The notes under the pieces were generated by a model. The model did not search any database. It had not been told where the DNA came from and worked only from the letters and a program-made list of their open reading frames with translations. The position numbers and the translations under genes are program-made. A DNA stretch of 64,000 bases from Lentimicrobiaceae bacterium (GTDB taxonomy: Bacteria; Bacteroidota; Bacteroidia; Bacteroidales; F082): positions 1 to 64,000 of the forward strand of contig SUWV01000006.1 in assembly GCA_015061315.1 (NCBI GenBank). The letters are read 5' to 3'. Positions 34,757-43,729 of this stretch are shown here, piece by piece. Numbering within the stretch: the stretch's first letter is position 1; every line of letters starts with the position of its first letter.

Positions 34757-35021
34757 TAGTCAACGAGACAGCGAGACAACGAGACAACGAGACAACAAGA
34801 CAACGAGACAACAAGACAACGAGTCAACGAGTCAACAAGACAACGAGTCAATGGGTCAATGAGACAATTATGTAGACTTAAAAACGCTCCAAACTTGTAG
34901 TCTCGTAGTCTTGTTGACTTGTAGACTTAAAAAAAAGAAGCGCCGCATTTTATTGCAGCGCTCTAAACTTGTAGTCTCGTAGTCCCGTTGACTTGTAGTC
35001 TTGTTGACTTGTAGACTTATT
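34757..35021. repeat. Inverted pair of long 8-bp arrays at the rny / T9SS convergent junction
   Basis: gtcaacgagacaacaa words (34757-34870) follow rny in trailer orientation. They are answered by ttgtagtctcgtagtc words (34891-34925 and 34966-35021), which are the trailer orientation of the minus-strand gene. The two halves are complementary. A minus-strand terminator lies between the parts. Confidence 0.88.
34929..34962 (-). terminator. Terminator of the minus-strand T9SS protein gene
   Basis: On the minus strand, AGCGCTGCA and TGCGGCGCT form a 9-bp stem with one G-T pair, followed by eight T (34936-34929). It sits inside the 8-bp array. Confidence 0.8.
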
Positions 35022-35027
35022 ATCGTC

Positions 35028-36176
35028 TTATCTTGAAACGACGAATTTGTTTGTCTTAACTGTCTGGTTGTTGACGATTAAGCTGTAGAAATAAACGCCT
35101 TCGTTTAAGTCGCTGACGTTGATGTCGACTCTTGAATTGCCTAAGTTGAGATCTTGTCTTACAACTTCTTGACCCATCATGTTGTAGATAGCGACAGCTG
35201 CTGAGTTAGCGTTTTGCATTTCATAGTCGAAGCTTACTGTGTTGTTTGCTGGGTTAGGATAAGCGTTGCTAAAGATAGTGTTGATTTCTTCAACTGCATC
35301 TGGTTGGTATTTGAAGTTGACGACGAAAGAGTATTTTACATCTTGATTTCTTTCATCGTAGAAAATGTAAGTTACTTTTGCTTCAGAACCTACAGGTAAT
35401 ACGTTCCAATCAGTGTCATAGAATCCGCAGTGACCATTGAAAATACCTTCGCCACCAGCATTTACAGTATTACTTCCTGATAATACGCCTGGCATATAGC
35501 AAGTGCCCCAGCAAAAATAATCTTGTGTAGGATTTGAAGGATCGCTTTCCATTTCAAGGACGACGTTGATGTCGGCATCTGTAGTGTTGATGACATCTAA
35601 GTCAATTACTAATTCCATTGCGTCGTTAAGGTCAGAAACAATATCAACTGTTGTTCCTGGTTCGATTGCTTTGCCTTCATATTTGAAAGCTAATGCAGCT
35701 GTTGTTGTTTCACTGCCTTCGGTTTCATATTTGAAGTTGACAACGAAAGAGTATTTTACATCTTGATTTCTTTCATCGTAGAAAGTGTATGTTACCTTTG
35801 CTGTTGAGCCGACAGGTAATGTGTTCCAATCAGTGTCGACAAACTGGCAGTGACCATTGAAGATGCCTTCGCCACCAGCAACTACAGTGTTATTTGCTGT
35901 CAATACACCAGGCATATAGCAGCTTCCCCAACATAAATAATCTTGTGTTGGATTTGAAGGATCGCTTTCCATTTCAATGACGACGTTGATGTCGGCGTCT
36001 GTAGTGTTGATTACATGTAAGTCGAATTGAATTTCCATAGAATCGTTGATGTCAGAAACAATATCAATTGTTGTTCCTGGTTCTACAGCGTTACCTTCAT
36101 ACTTAAAGGACAATGACTGAGCTGACATGTATCCAGCAAATGTCATAAGTACTAAAAAAAGTAAAAATTTTTTCAT
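35028..36176 (-). CDS. T9SS-sorted surface protein with two tandem domains
   Basis: A 382-aa protein. The signal peptide covers about 1-19. Two copies of a domain of about 140 residues (about 22-160 and 163-297) share MESDPSNPTQDY, C(W)G(S/T)CYMPGVL and YDERNQDVKYSFVVNFKY; they are nearly identical over long stretches, so the duplication is recent. Each carries two Cys in CWGxCYMPG that may form a disulfide. The C-terminal 80 residues (AYPNPANNTVSFDY, GVYFYSLIVNNQ, NKFVVSR) are a type A sorting domain. The domain family is one often seen alone before sorting domains in Bacteroidota; its role is unknown. Confidence 0.85.
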   Translation of the reverse strand: MKKFLLFLVLMTFAGYMSAQSLSFKYEGNAVEPGTTIDIVSDINDSMEIQFDLHVINTTDADINVVIEMESDPSNPTQDYLCWGSCYMPGVLTANNTVVAGGEGIFNGHCQFVDTDWNTLPVGSTAKVTYTFYDERNQDVKYSFVVNFKYETEGSETTTAALAFKYEGKAIEPGTTVDIVSDLNDAMELVIDLDVINTTDADINVVLEMESDPSNPTQDYFCWGTCYMPGVLSGSNTVNAGGEGIFNGHCGFYDTDWNVLPVGSEAKVTYIFYDERNQDVKYSFVVNFKYQPDAVEEINTIFSNAYPNPANNTVSFDYEMQNANSAAVAIYNMMGQEVVRQDLNLGNSRVDINVSDLNEGVYFYSLIVNNQTVKTNKFVVSR

Positions 36177-36255
36177 CTTTTTCGTTTGATTTTTAAGTTA
36201 ATAATTATTTAATTTATCTTTTTTTACCGCTAAAAAAATACAATAATTGTGCTAA

Positions 36256-36336
36256 TGTTTATTAGTTTAAAGTTTAAGGTCGGAAGTTTATAGTAATTTA
36301 ACTTAACCTTAAACTTTAGTCTTTTATCGTTAGTCT
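36256..36336. repeat. 7-bp agtttaa/ctttagt arrays between the T9SS gene and hutU
   Basis: agtttaa-type words at 36262-36290 and ctttagt words at 36305-36338. The two halves are complementary to each other. They separate the T9SS gene start from the hutU stop. Confidence 0.7.
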
Positions 36337-38331
36337 TTAGCCAATTATATCGTTAATCAGATTATCGTCAGCGAAGTTTGGCATTGTTACCTTGAGACGA
36401 GGTTCGACTTCCATAGCGCGTCTGATAGCAAACATAGCAGGTTCGTTTCTTGCCCAGCTTCTACGAGCGATACCGTTGTTGACGTCCCAGTGTAACATTG
36501 AATGTAATCTTCTGTCTGCATCATCGCTGCCGTCGAGGACCATACCGAAGCCACCGTTGATAACTTCGCCCCAGCCTACGCCGCCGCCGTTGTGTATACT
36601 TACCCATGTAGCGCCTCTGAAACCGTCGCCGATGACGTTATGTATTGCCATGTCGGCTGTGAATGAAGAGCCGTCGTAGATGTTAGATGTCTCACGGAAT
36701 GGAGAGTCGGTGCCAGATACGTCGTGGTGGTCTCTACCTAAAACGACAGGTGCAGAGAGACGACCGTCGGCTATAGCCTTGTTGAACTCAGCGGCGATCT
36801 TGGTACGACCTTCACAGTCGGCGTATAAGATACGAGCTTGTGAACCAACGACGAGTTTGTTAGCGCGAGCGCCTTTGATCCATTGTATGTTGTCGCGCAT
36901 CTGCTGTTGAATCTCGACAGGAGAGTTTTTAGCTATTTCTTCAAGGACGTTGCAAGCGATTTCATCGGTGACTGCGAGGTCTTCTTCTTTGCCAGAAGTA
37001 CATACCCAGCGGAATGGACCGAAGCCGTAGTCGAAGTACATAGGACCCATGATGTCTTGAACGTAAGAAGGATAACGGAATTTACCATCAGCGTTGAGGA
37101 TGTCGGCACCAGCGCGGCTGCTCTCTAACAAGAAGGCGTTGCCATAGTCGAAGAAGTACATGCCTTTAGCTGTGAGTTTGTTGACTGCTGCAACATGACG
37201 ACGCAATGAAGCATAGACGGCGTCTTTGAATTTCTCTGGTTGCTCTGCCATCATCTGTTTCGATTCTTCGAAAGAATAACCTACAGGATAGTAACCGCCA
37301 GCGAATGGGTTATGTAATGATGTCTGGTCGGATCCTAAGTCGACTTGGATGTCGTGTTCTGCAGCATATTCCCAGAGGTCGACGACATTACCTTGATAAG
37401 CGAAAGAACGAGCCACTTTGTTAGCGCGGGCTTCGTTTACTTTAGCGAACAATTCGTCTAAGTCGCTGTAAACCTCATCGACCCAGCCTTGGCTGTGACG
37501 TTTATCTGTCGCGCTTGGATTTATTTCAGCTGTGATAGATACGACGCCGGCTATGTTACCAGCTTTAGGCTGAGCGCCTGACATGCCGCCGAGACCAGCA
37601 GTGATGAATAACTTGCCAGCTGGAGTGCCGCCTTGTTTTCTTGAAGCGTTCAATACTGTGATTGTTGTTCCGTGAACGATGCCTTGAGGTCCGATGTACA
37701 TATATGAACCAGCTGTCATCTGTCCGTATTGTGTCACGCCCATAGCGTTGAAGCGTTCCCAATCGTCTGGCTTAGAATAGTTAGGAATCATCATGCCGTT
37801 GGTGACGATGACGCGTGGAGCGTCTTTATGTGATGGGAACAATCCCATTGGGTGACCCGAATACATCACGAGGGTTTGTTCTTCTGTCATGTTTGCAAGA
37901 TATTGCATGACGAGACGATATTGAGCCCAGTTTTGGAATACAGCGCCATTGCCGCCGTAAGTGATAAGCTCGTGAGGATGTTGAGCTACAGCGTGGTCGA
38001 GGTTGTTCTGAATCATGAGCATGATAGCTGCTGCTTGTCTCGACTTAGCTGGATATTCCTCTATAGGACGAGCATAAATCTTGTAAGAAGGACGGAAACG
38101 ATACATGTAGATACGTCCGTATTTCTCTAATTCTTCTGCAAACTCAGGAGCTAAGACAGCGTGATGTTTGGCAGGAAAATAACGAAGAGCGTTTCTTAAA
38201 GCTAATTTCTTCTCTTCTTTTGTTAAAATATCTTTACGTTTTGGAGCATGGTTTACTGTCAAATCATACTCTTTTACGCATGGTAACTCGTCGGGAATAC
38301 CCGCAAGTATTTCTTTTTGAAAGTCGTTCAT
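36337..38331 (-). CDS. hutU: Urocanate hydratase
   Basis: A 664-aa enzyme that hydrates urocanate to imidazolonepropionate with NAD as electrophile, step two of histidine degradation. The family cores GGNGAVFQNWAQYRLVMQYL and VMYSGHPMGLFP (about 120-165), YMYIGPQGIVHGTT, GLGGMSGAQPKAG, DQTSLHNPFAGGYYPVGYS and GWGEVINGGFGMVLDG are all present. It is about 100 aa longer than the E. coli-type enzyme, as is usual for the Bacteroidota form. It is unlinked to hutH (22 kb away). A -7 box lies at 38377-38370 on the minus strand. Confidence 0.96.
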   Translation of the reverse strand: MNDFQKEILAGIPDELPCVKEYDLTVNHAPKRKDILTKEEKKLALRNALRYFPAKHHAVLAPEFAEELEKYGRIYMYRFRPSYKIYARPIEEYPAKSRQAAAIMLMIQNNLDHAVAQHPHELITYGGNGAVFQNWAQYRLVMQYLANMTEEQTLVMYSGHPMGLFPSHKDAPRVIVTNGMMIPNYSKPDDWERFNAMGVTQYGQMTAGSYMYIGPQGIVHGTTITVLNASRKQGGTPAGKLFITAGLGGMSGAQPKAGNIAGVVSITAEINPSATDKRHSQGWVDEVYSDLDELFAKVNEARANKVARSFAYQGNVVDLWEYAAEHDIQVDLGSDQTSLHNPFAGGYYPVGYSFEESKQMMAEQPEKFKDAVYASLRRHVAAVNKLTAKGMYFFDYGNAFLLESSRAGADILNADGKFRYPSYVQDIMGPMYFDYGFGPFRWVCTSGKEEDLAVTDEIACNVLEEIAKNSPVEIQQQMRDNIQWIKGARANKLVVGSQARILYADCEGRTKIAAEFNKAIADGRLSAPVVLGRDHHDVSGTDSPFRETSNIYDGSSFTADMAIHNVIGDGFRGATWVSIHNGGGVGWGEVINGGFGMVLDGSDDADRRLHSMLHWDVNNGIARRSWARNEPAMFAIRRAMEVEPRLKVTMPNFADDNLINDIIG

Positions 38332-38369
38332 ATATTTATGATTTTATTTAAATGCTTATTAATAATGTG

Positions 38370-38377
38370 CAAATATA
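38370..38377 (-). promoter_or_regulatory. -7 box of hutU
   Basis: TATATTTG on the minus strand, 38 nt upstream of the ATG. The upstream -33 region lies inside a 7-bp agacaaa array. Confidence 0.6.
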
Positions 38378-38380
38378 TAA

Positions 38381-38572
38381 AAAGTCTAAAGACAAAAGAC
38401 GAAAGACAAAAGTTTTTTTTAAATCGGAAAACTTAAAAATATTAAAACCTGAAAAAATGTTAAAAGCTGTTTAATAAGCTATTAAATCTTTAGACTTTAG
38501 ACTTTCGTCATTATTTTCTCAATTTCTCAGATTCTCAGATTTTCAGATTTTCAGATTCTCAGATTTTTTACA
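38381..38572. repeat. 7-bp agacttt and 8-bp tctcagat arrays
   Basis: aaagtct/aaagaca words (38381-38415) form the hutU leader on the minus strand. actttag words (38489-38508) and cagattct/cagatttt words (38515-38570) lie next to the glycosyltransferase stop, which the latter follow in trailer orientation. Confidence 0.8.
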
Positions 38573-38574
38573 TC

Positions 38575-39729
38575 TCACCATCCTTTAGGTTTAAACAGTG
38601 TGCTCCACATGCCTAAGATTGTGGTGAATATCATGAAGAAGCAGTCGTAGAATGGAACGAATGCCAAACCTAAATGTTTCTCTCCTAACTGTTTCGCCGA
38701 TTTATGATAGATGATGAACATGGTGATATAATGCAGTAAGGCTAGCAATCCTAATATGACGTAATAGTAAATATTTCCCAATGATATTTCCAAAGCCTGA
38801 GGCATGAAGAATAATGCTATCAATGTCGGGTAGTAGGCGAGACGGCTGCCGAGTAAAATGCCTAATATTCTGTTGGTCTGTGGTTTGTATTTTATTCCTG
38901 TCGAATAGTGGCGTCTCTTCTGTCGAATCCAAGTAGCCCAAGTTCTTTTCGGTTCCGATTCTACTCTGTTGACAGCGTCGATGCAAACCGCGGTGTTTTT
39001 CTTGTTCGCGACCTGGCTGATGAATAAGTCGTCGTCGCCAGAAGGTATGTTATAGTGCGAGGTGAAGCCTTTGTTTTTCAAGAACGTGCTTTTTCTGTAT
39101 GACAGGTTTCGTCCGACACCCATATAAGGTTTCTTTGCCAAAGCCAACGAAAGATATTGCATCGCGATGTATAATGTGTCGAAGCGAATGAGTTTGTTTA
39201 ATAAACCTTTACGTTCAAAATAAGGACCGTAACCTACCACAATCTCCGTATCTTTTTCGTATGCCGCCACCATCTCCTTAATCCATTGATTTGTATTTGG
39301 AACACAGTCGGCGTCGGTCAATAAAAGCAGGTCGTATTTAGCCGATTTGATGCCCATGCTCAAGGGAAATTTCTTTCCATGGAAGAAGTTGAGGTTTTGA
39401 GTCAGATTGACTAAATTAATCTTTGGATTGTTTCTTGCTAAGTCTTTGAGATATTCTTCCGTCTCATCTTGAGAACAGTCGTTGACGATAACTAATTCAT
39501 ATTCCGGATAATCTTGGTTTAAGGCGATAGGAAGTAAGTCGAGGAGATATTCGTAAGCGTCTTTAGCGCACACTATCACCGATACTGGCTCGTAGCTGTT
39601 TTCTTTTCTTACCTTTTTATGAAATGCTAATCGGCGGAACAAAACCCAGTGATATAACATCTGCACTATCCACGCGAGGAGAAATATTATCAATATGTAA
39701 AAACTTAATTGATTGAAATTGAAACTCAT
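38575..39729 (-). CDS. GT2 family glycosyltransferase, membrane-bound
   Basis: A 384-aa protein. An N-terminal helix (about 8-28) precedes a GT-A catalytic domain (about 48-270), with VSVIVCAKD, VIVNDCSQDETEEYL and the metal-binding DADC near 138-141. The acceptor motif is QKRRHYSTG, equivalent to the Q(R)RW motif of processive synthases. Two to three helices close the protein (about 285-375). It probably adds sugars to a lipid carrier or surface polysaccharide. A minus-strand -7 box (39784-39791, TACTTTTG) lies upstream, back to back with the tgt promoter. Confidence 0.85.
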   Translation of the reverse strand: MSFNFNQLSFYILIIFLLAWIVQMLYHWVLFRRLAFHKKVRKENSYEPVSVIVCAKDAYEYLLDLLPIALNQDYPEYELVIVNDCSQDETEEYLKDLARNNPKINLVNLTQNLNFFHGKKFPLSMGIKSAKYDLLLLTDADCVPNTNQWIKEMVAAYEKDTEIVVGYGPYFERKGLLNKLIRFDTLYIAMQYLSLALAKKPYMGVGRNLSYRKSTFLKNKGFTSHYNIPSGDDDLFISQVANKKNTAVCIDAVNRVESEPKRTWATWIRQKRRHYSTGIKYKPQTNRILGILLGSRLAYYPTLIALFFMPQALEISLGNIYYYVILGLLALLHYITMFIIYHKSAKQLGEKHLGLAFVPFYDCFFMIFTTILGMWSTLFKPKGW

Positions 39730-39816
39730 TTTGAATATCTGTTTTTTTATGAAAGATAATGACGAAATCTTTTAAATTTACTGCAAAAGTATGATTATTT
39801 TTAATAGGAAAAATAG

Positions 39817-39824
39817 TATCTTTG
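39817..39824 (+). promoter_or_regulatory. -7 box of tgt
   Basis: TATCTTTG 12 nt before the ATG at 39837. It shows that the in-frame TTG at 39822 is promoter rather than start codon. Confidence 0.65.
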
Positions 39825-39836
39825 TCAAAAAATTTT

Positions 39837-40967
39837 ATGAGATTTTCACTTGTCAAAAATGATACTGCGAGCAATGCTCGTGCTGGCGTCTTGACTACCG
39901 ATCACGGTGATATAGAGACTCCTATTTTTATGCCTGTTGGTACTGTCGGTAGCGTTAAGGCTACGCATGTCAGAGATTTAGAAGAAGAGATTAAGGCTCA
40001 GATCATTTTAGGCAACACCTATCATTTATATTTACGTCCAGGTTTAGATGTCTTGAAAAAAGCTGGCGGCTTGCATAAGTTCAACGGCTGGCACAGACCT
40101 ATACTTACCGACAGTGGCGGGTTCCAGGTCTTCTCCCTGACAGACATCAGGAAGATGAAAGAAGAAGGTGTCGTCTTTCAATCGCATATCGACGGCTCGC
40201 GTCATACTTTCACTCCTGAAAGTGTGATGGACATAGAACGCGTTATTGGAGCCGACATCATCATGGCTTTCGATGAATGTACTCCAGGCACCGCCGACTT
40301 TCGCTATGCTAAGGAGTCGATGGAAAGAACACATCGCTGGCTCGACCGCTGCTGGAAACGTTTCGATGAGACTGAACCTGTTTATGACTATAACCAATCG
40401 CTGTTCCCTATCGTACAAGGCTGCGTATATCCAGAACTTAGAAAACGCTCGGCAGAATATGTCACCAAACATGAGGCGGACGGCTACGCTATAGGCGGTC
40501 TCGCAGTTGGCGAACCTACAGAACAGATGTACGAGATGATTGAAGTCGTGAATGAAATATTGCCAAAAGACAAACCTCGTTATCTCATGGGTGTGGGAAC
40601 TCCTGCTAACTTGCTCGAGGCTATATCGCGTGGCGTTGATATGTTCGACTGCGTCATGCCTACACGTAACGGTCGTAACGGAATGCTCTTCACTTCAGAG
40701 GGTATCATAAATATCAAAAACGAAAAGTGGAAATACGACTTCTCTCCATTAGACGAAAACGGAACGACATACGTCGATAGAGATTATACTAAGGCTTATC
40801 TTCGCCATCTCATTATCTCGAAAGAAATTTTAGGACCTATGATAGCGACGGTACATAACTTGGGATTTTACCTCTGGCTTGTCAAAGAAGCAAGAAAACA
40901 TATCTTGGAAGGCGACTTCGCCTCATGGCGCGATATGATGCTGCCTAAAGTAACACGCAGAATTTGA
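39837..40967 (+). CDS. tgt: Queuine tRNA-ribosyltransferase
   Basis: A 376-aa enzyme that exchanges guanine-34 of GUN-anticodon tRNAs for the queuosine precursor preQ1. Key parts: TPIFMPVGTVGSVKATH, TDSGGFQVFSL with the catalytic Asp region (about 90-100), MAFDECTPG, GGLAVGEP, the nucleophile segment GVDMFDCVMPTRNGRNGMLF (about 260-279), and the C-terminal region that binds zinc. Normal length. The frame opens at TTG 39822, but that overlaps the promoter, so ATG 39837 (MRFSLVKND) is chosen. The permease gene follows after 2 nt. Confidence 0.95.
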   Translation: MRFSLVKNDTASNARAGVLTTDHGDIETPIFMPVGTVGSVKATHVRDLEEEIKAQIILGNTYHLYLRPGLDVLKKAGGLHKFNGWHRPILTDSGGFQVFSLTDIRKMKEEGVVFQSHIDGSRHTFTPESVMDIERVIGADIIMAFDECTPGTADFRYAKESMERTHRWLDRCWKRFDETEPVYDYNQSLFPIVQGCVYPELRKRSAEYVTKHEADGYAIGGLAVGEPTEQMYEMIEVVNEILPKDKPRYLMGVGTPANLLEAISRGVDMFDCVMPTRNGRNGMLFTSEGIINIKNEKWKYDFSPLDENGTTYVDRDYTKAYLRHLIISKEILGPMIATVHNLGFYLWLVKEARKHILEGDFASWRDMMLPKVTRRI

Positions 40968-40969
40968 TT

Positions 40970-42043
40970 ATGAAAAAGTTAGATTGGTACATATTTAAAA
41001 AATATATAGGGACATTCTTCTTTTCAATAAGCCTGTTGATTATTATAGTGATAGTCTTCGATGTGTCGGAGAATATCGATAGTTTTATGAAAAACGAGGC
41101 GAGCCTGAGAGAAGTGGTGTTCCATTATTATGTGCCTTTCATACCTTATTTTATTAATCTGTTCATATATCTCTTCGTCTTCATATCCGTCATTTTCTTT
41201 ACCTCGAAGATGGCTGGTCATACCGAAATCATAGCGATTCTGAGTAGTGGCGTCAGCTTTAAAAGATTTCTGCTTCCATATATCACCGCAGCTGTCATCT
41301 TGTCGATAGGTTCTTTCTATCTCGGTAACTTCTTGATACCTAAGACAGATACTATAAGACGCGAGTTTAAGAATAAGTATATCGAACGACTGACGAAAAG
41401 CTCGGGCTCCAACATCCACGTGCAAATCGAGAAAGGCGTCTATGTCTATGTGGGTAACTACGACATAAAACGTAGAATCGCTTATAAGTTCACGATAGAG
41501 GAATTTGAAGATAATGTGATGACATACAAACTTATCGCTGATAAGGCTTCTTACGATACTGTTGATGGAAAATGGAGACTCGATAATTATATAGAGCGTC
41601 ATATTGATGAGGTGGAGACGATGACGAGAGGCAAGTCGAAGGACACGACTCTGATGTTGCAGCCTCGCGACTTATACAATGTCAAAGAGGAATTTGAAGA
41701 AATGAATCTCTTTGAGATACACGACCATATCCAGAATTTGGAACTTAAAGGCGCCGACAATACTTTGCCTTATAAAATAGAGATGCACAAAAGAATAGCC
41801 TCGCCAGTGGCTATTATCATCCTCACTGTCATAGGAGCGGCTTTGTCGAGCAGAAAGGTGCGAGGCGGAATGGGACTGCATCTCGGTATTGGCATCGTGA
41901 TAACTTTCTCATACATATTGTTTATGGAGTTCTCGCGCGTGTTCGCACTTTCAGGTGTCTTTTCGCCTTTCATAGCAGCATGGCTGCCAAATATAATATT
42001 CTCAATAATAGGAATATATTTCTTCGTCAAAGCACCGAAATAA
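40970..42043 (+). CDS. LptF/LptG-family lipopolysaccharide export permease
   Basis: A 357-aa YjgP/YjgQ-type protein: three N-terminal helices (about 12-32, 50-75, 95-118), a periplasmic beta-jellyroll domain (about 130-260), then three C-terminal helices (about 272-292, 300-320, 330-352). It should form the LptB2FG transporter that extracts lipopolysaccharide from the inner membrane. Only one of the F/G pair is here. The ATG at 40970 is preferred to the TTG at 40964, which overlaps the tgt stop. Cotranscribed with tgt. Confidence 0.9.
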   Translation: MKKLDWYIFKKYIGTFFFSISLLIIIVIVFDVSENIDSFMKNEASLREVVFHYYVPFIPYFINLFIYLFVFISVIFFTSKMAGHTEIIAILSSGVSFKRFLLPYITAAVILSIGSFYLGNFLIPKTDTIRREFKNKYIERLTKSSGSNIHVQIEKGVYVYVGNYDIKRRIAYKFTIEEFEDNVMTYKLIADKASYDTVDGKWRLDNYIERHIDEVETMTRGKSKDTTLMLQPRDLYNVKEEFEEMNLFEIHDHIQNLELKGADNTLPYKIEMHKRIASPVAIIILTVIGAALSSRKVRGGMGLHLGIGIVITFSYILFMEFSRVFALSGVFSPFIAAWLPNIIFSIIGIYFFVKAPK

Positions 42044-42178
42044 TTGACAATTAACAGTTAACAATTAACAATTAATAGTTAACAATTAACAATTAATAGT
42101 TAACAATTGACAGTTGATAGTTTATAATTAATGTTGACTTTTGTTAATTTAATTGTAAATTGTACATTGTAAATTGTT
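42044..42178. repeat. AACAATT arrays: trailer then leader orientation
   Basis: ttgacaattaacagttaacaatt 7-bp words follow the permease stop (42044-42110). The orientation then flips to attgtaaattgtacattgtaaattg (42150-42178) before the next gene. The halves are complementary. Confidence 0.85.
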
Positions 42179-42215
42179 AATTTATTCTTATTTTAGCAGA
42201 AAAATATTTTTTATT

Positions 42216-42827
42216 ATGCATATAGCTATCGCGGGTAATATAGGTTCGGGGAAGACGACCTTAACTAACTTATTATCAAAACATCTTGGATGGAAGCCTC
42301 ATTATGAGGAGGTGGATAACAATCCTTATCTGAGTAGTTTTTATTACGACATGCAGCGTTGGTCGTTTAACTTGCAGATTTATTTCTTGACATCTCGTTT
42401 TCGTCAGATCTTAGACATAAGAAACAGTGGCGAGAATGTGGTGCAAGACAGAACGATTTATGAAGACGCTTATATCTTTGCAGAAAATCTTTATGATATG
42501 GCGCTGATGTCGGATCGCGACTACGAAAATTATCGCTCGCTCTTCGACCTGATGTCGTCGTATATGCAAGCTCCCGACTTGCTGATATATCTGCGAGCAA
42601 GTATCCCGACTTTGGTACGTCAGATAGCAAAACGCAACCGCGAATATGAACAGTCGATACGCTTAGATTACCTTAAATCTCTTAACGATAAATATGAAAA
42701 ATGGATTGCTAACTACGACAAAGGCAAGGTCTTGATTATAGATAGCGATAATTTGGAATTTGAAAATCCTGAAGATTTAAGTAAGGTGATAGATAGCGTA
42801 AATGCTTCACTTAACGGACTTTTTTGA
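42216..42827 (+). CDS. Deoxynucleoside kinase
   Basis: A 203-aa dNK/dGK-family salvage kinase. P-loop GNIGSGKTT at 7-15; substrate-binding YEEVDNNPYLSSFY (about 28-41); QRWSFNLQIYFLTSRF; the DR(S/T) motif as QDRTIYEDAYIF (about 77-88); a lid arginine segment RIAKRNREYE equivalent (RQIAKRNREYEQ). It phosphorylates deoxyribonucleosides with ATP in the cytoplasm. The frame opens 42 nt earlier, but that part is array-derived leader, and the P-loop position demands the ATG at 42216. Confidence 0.93.
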   Translation: MHIAIAGNIGSGKTTLTNLLSKHLGWKPHYEEVDNNPYLSSFYYDMQRWSFNLQIYFLTSRFRQILDIRNSGENVVQDRTIYEDAYIFAENLYDMALMSDRDYENYRSLFDLMSSYMQAPDLLIYLRASIPTLVRQIAKRNREYEQSIRLDYLKSLNDKYEKWIANYDKGKVLIIDSDNLEFENPEDLSKVIDSVNASLNGLF

Positions 42828-42835
42828 ATGACAAC

Positions 42836-42914
42836 AGTCGACAGTCAACGGACAACAGTCTTTTGGTATTTGTGTATCCAAAGTCTGTAGACCGTAGTCT
42901 GTAGACTATAGACT
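42836..42914. repeat. 7-bp gtctgta arrays: trailer then leader orientation
   Basis: gacaacagtcgacagtcaacggacaacagtc follows the kinase stop. Complementary agtctgtagaccgtagtctgtagactatagac then runs to 8 nt before the kdsB ATG. Confidence 0.85.
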
Positions 42915-42922
42915 TTATAAAA

Positions 42923-43672
42923 ATGAAAATTTTAGGAATAATACCAGCTCGTTATGCCTCGACGCGTTTCCCAGGCAAACCTTTGACAATCATAAACGGC
43001 AAGCCGATGATACAACGTGTTTACGAACAATCGATGAAATCGGAACTGTTGACTGATGTGGTCGTCGCTACCGACGATCAGCGTATCTTCGATGCGGTGA
43101 CAGCTTTCGGAGGTAAGGTCATGATGACATCATCGGAACATAACAGCGGCACCGACAGATGCTGCGAAATTGTGGAAAAGATTGGAAATGACTATGATGC
43201 TGTGGTTAATATTCAAGGCGATGAGCCTTTTATCAATCCGGAACAGATAAACCAGATCGCGAAACTTATATCTTCTGATGAAAGTCAAATCGCTTCATTG
43301 TGCAAGCCGATAAAAGATGAAGACGAGCTTTTCGACGAGAATGTGGTGAAAGTAGTCTTTGATACAAAAGGTAAGGCTTTGTATTTCAGTCGTCAGACTA
43401 TTCCATTTTTGAGGAAGGTGGAGAAAAAAGAACAAGCTTGGATGCAGTCGAGGACTTTTTATAAACACATAGGTATTTATGCTTATAAGGTCGAGGTCTT
43501 GAAAGAAATAGCGAGTTTGAAGCAGTCGGGTTTGGAGCTCGCAGAATGCTTGGAACAGCTGCGTTGGCTCGAGAATTCCTACTCTATAATGATGGGCGTG
43601 ACGGAGTTTGAAAGTTATTCTATTGATACACCGCAAGATGTAGAAAAATGTCTAAAATTCTTCAAAGATTAA
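42923..43672 (+). CDS. kdsB: 3-deoxy-manno-octulosonate cytidylyltransferase
   Basis: A 249-aa enzyme that activates Kdo as CMP-Kdo for lipid A-core assembly. It has IIPARYASTRFPGKPL (4-19), VVATDDQRI, the ribose-binding SGTDRC, VNIQGDEPFI (about 92-101), a KHIGIYAYKVEVL segment and the end motif DTPQDVE. Full length. Functionally related to the LPS export permease two genes upstream, though separated by array DNA. Confidence 0.96.
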   Translation: MKILGIIPARYASTRFPGKPLTIINGKPMIQRVYEQSMKSELLTDVVVATDDQRIFDAVTAFGGKVMMTSSEHNSGTDRCCEIVEKIGNDYDAVVNIQGDEPFINPEQINQIAKLISSDESQIASLCKPIKDEDELFDENVVKVVFDTKGKALYFSRQTIPFLRKVEKKEQAWMQSRTFYKHIGIYAYKVEVLKEIASLKQSGLELAECLEQLRWLENSYSIMMGVTEFESYSIDTPQDVEKCLKFFKD

Positions 43673-43729
43673 ACTATTTTTCTTAACTTCGCGTACCGAA
43701 ATATTTTATTACTGAAAACATTTATTTGT

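Noticed and set aside
34757-35021. CRISPR-like array
   Set aside because: The units are 8 bp with no spacers, and no cas genes are present. It is a degenerate tandem array.
12637-38331. A hut operon
   Set aside because: hutH and hutU are 22 kb apart on opposite strands, and the other pathway genes are not in the window.
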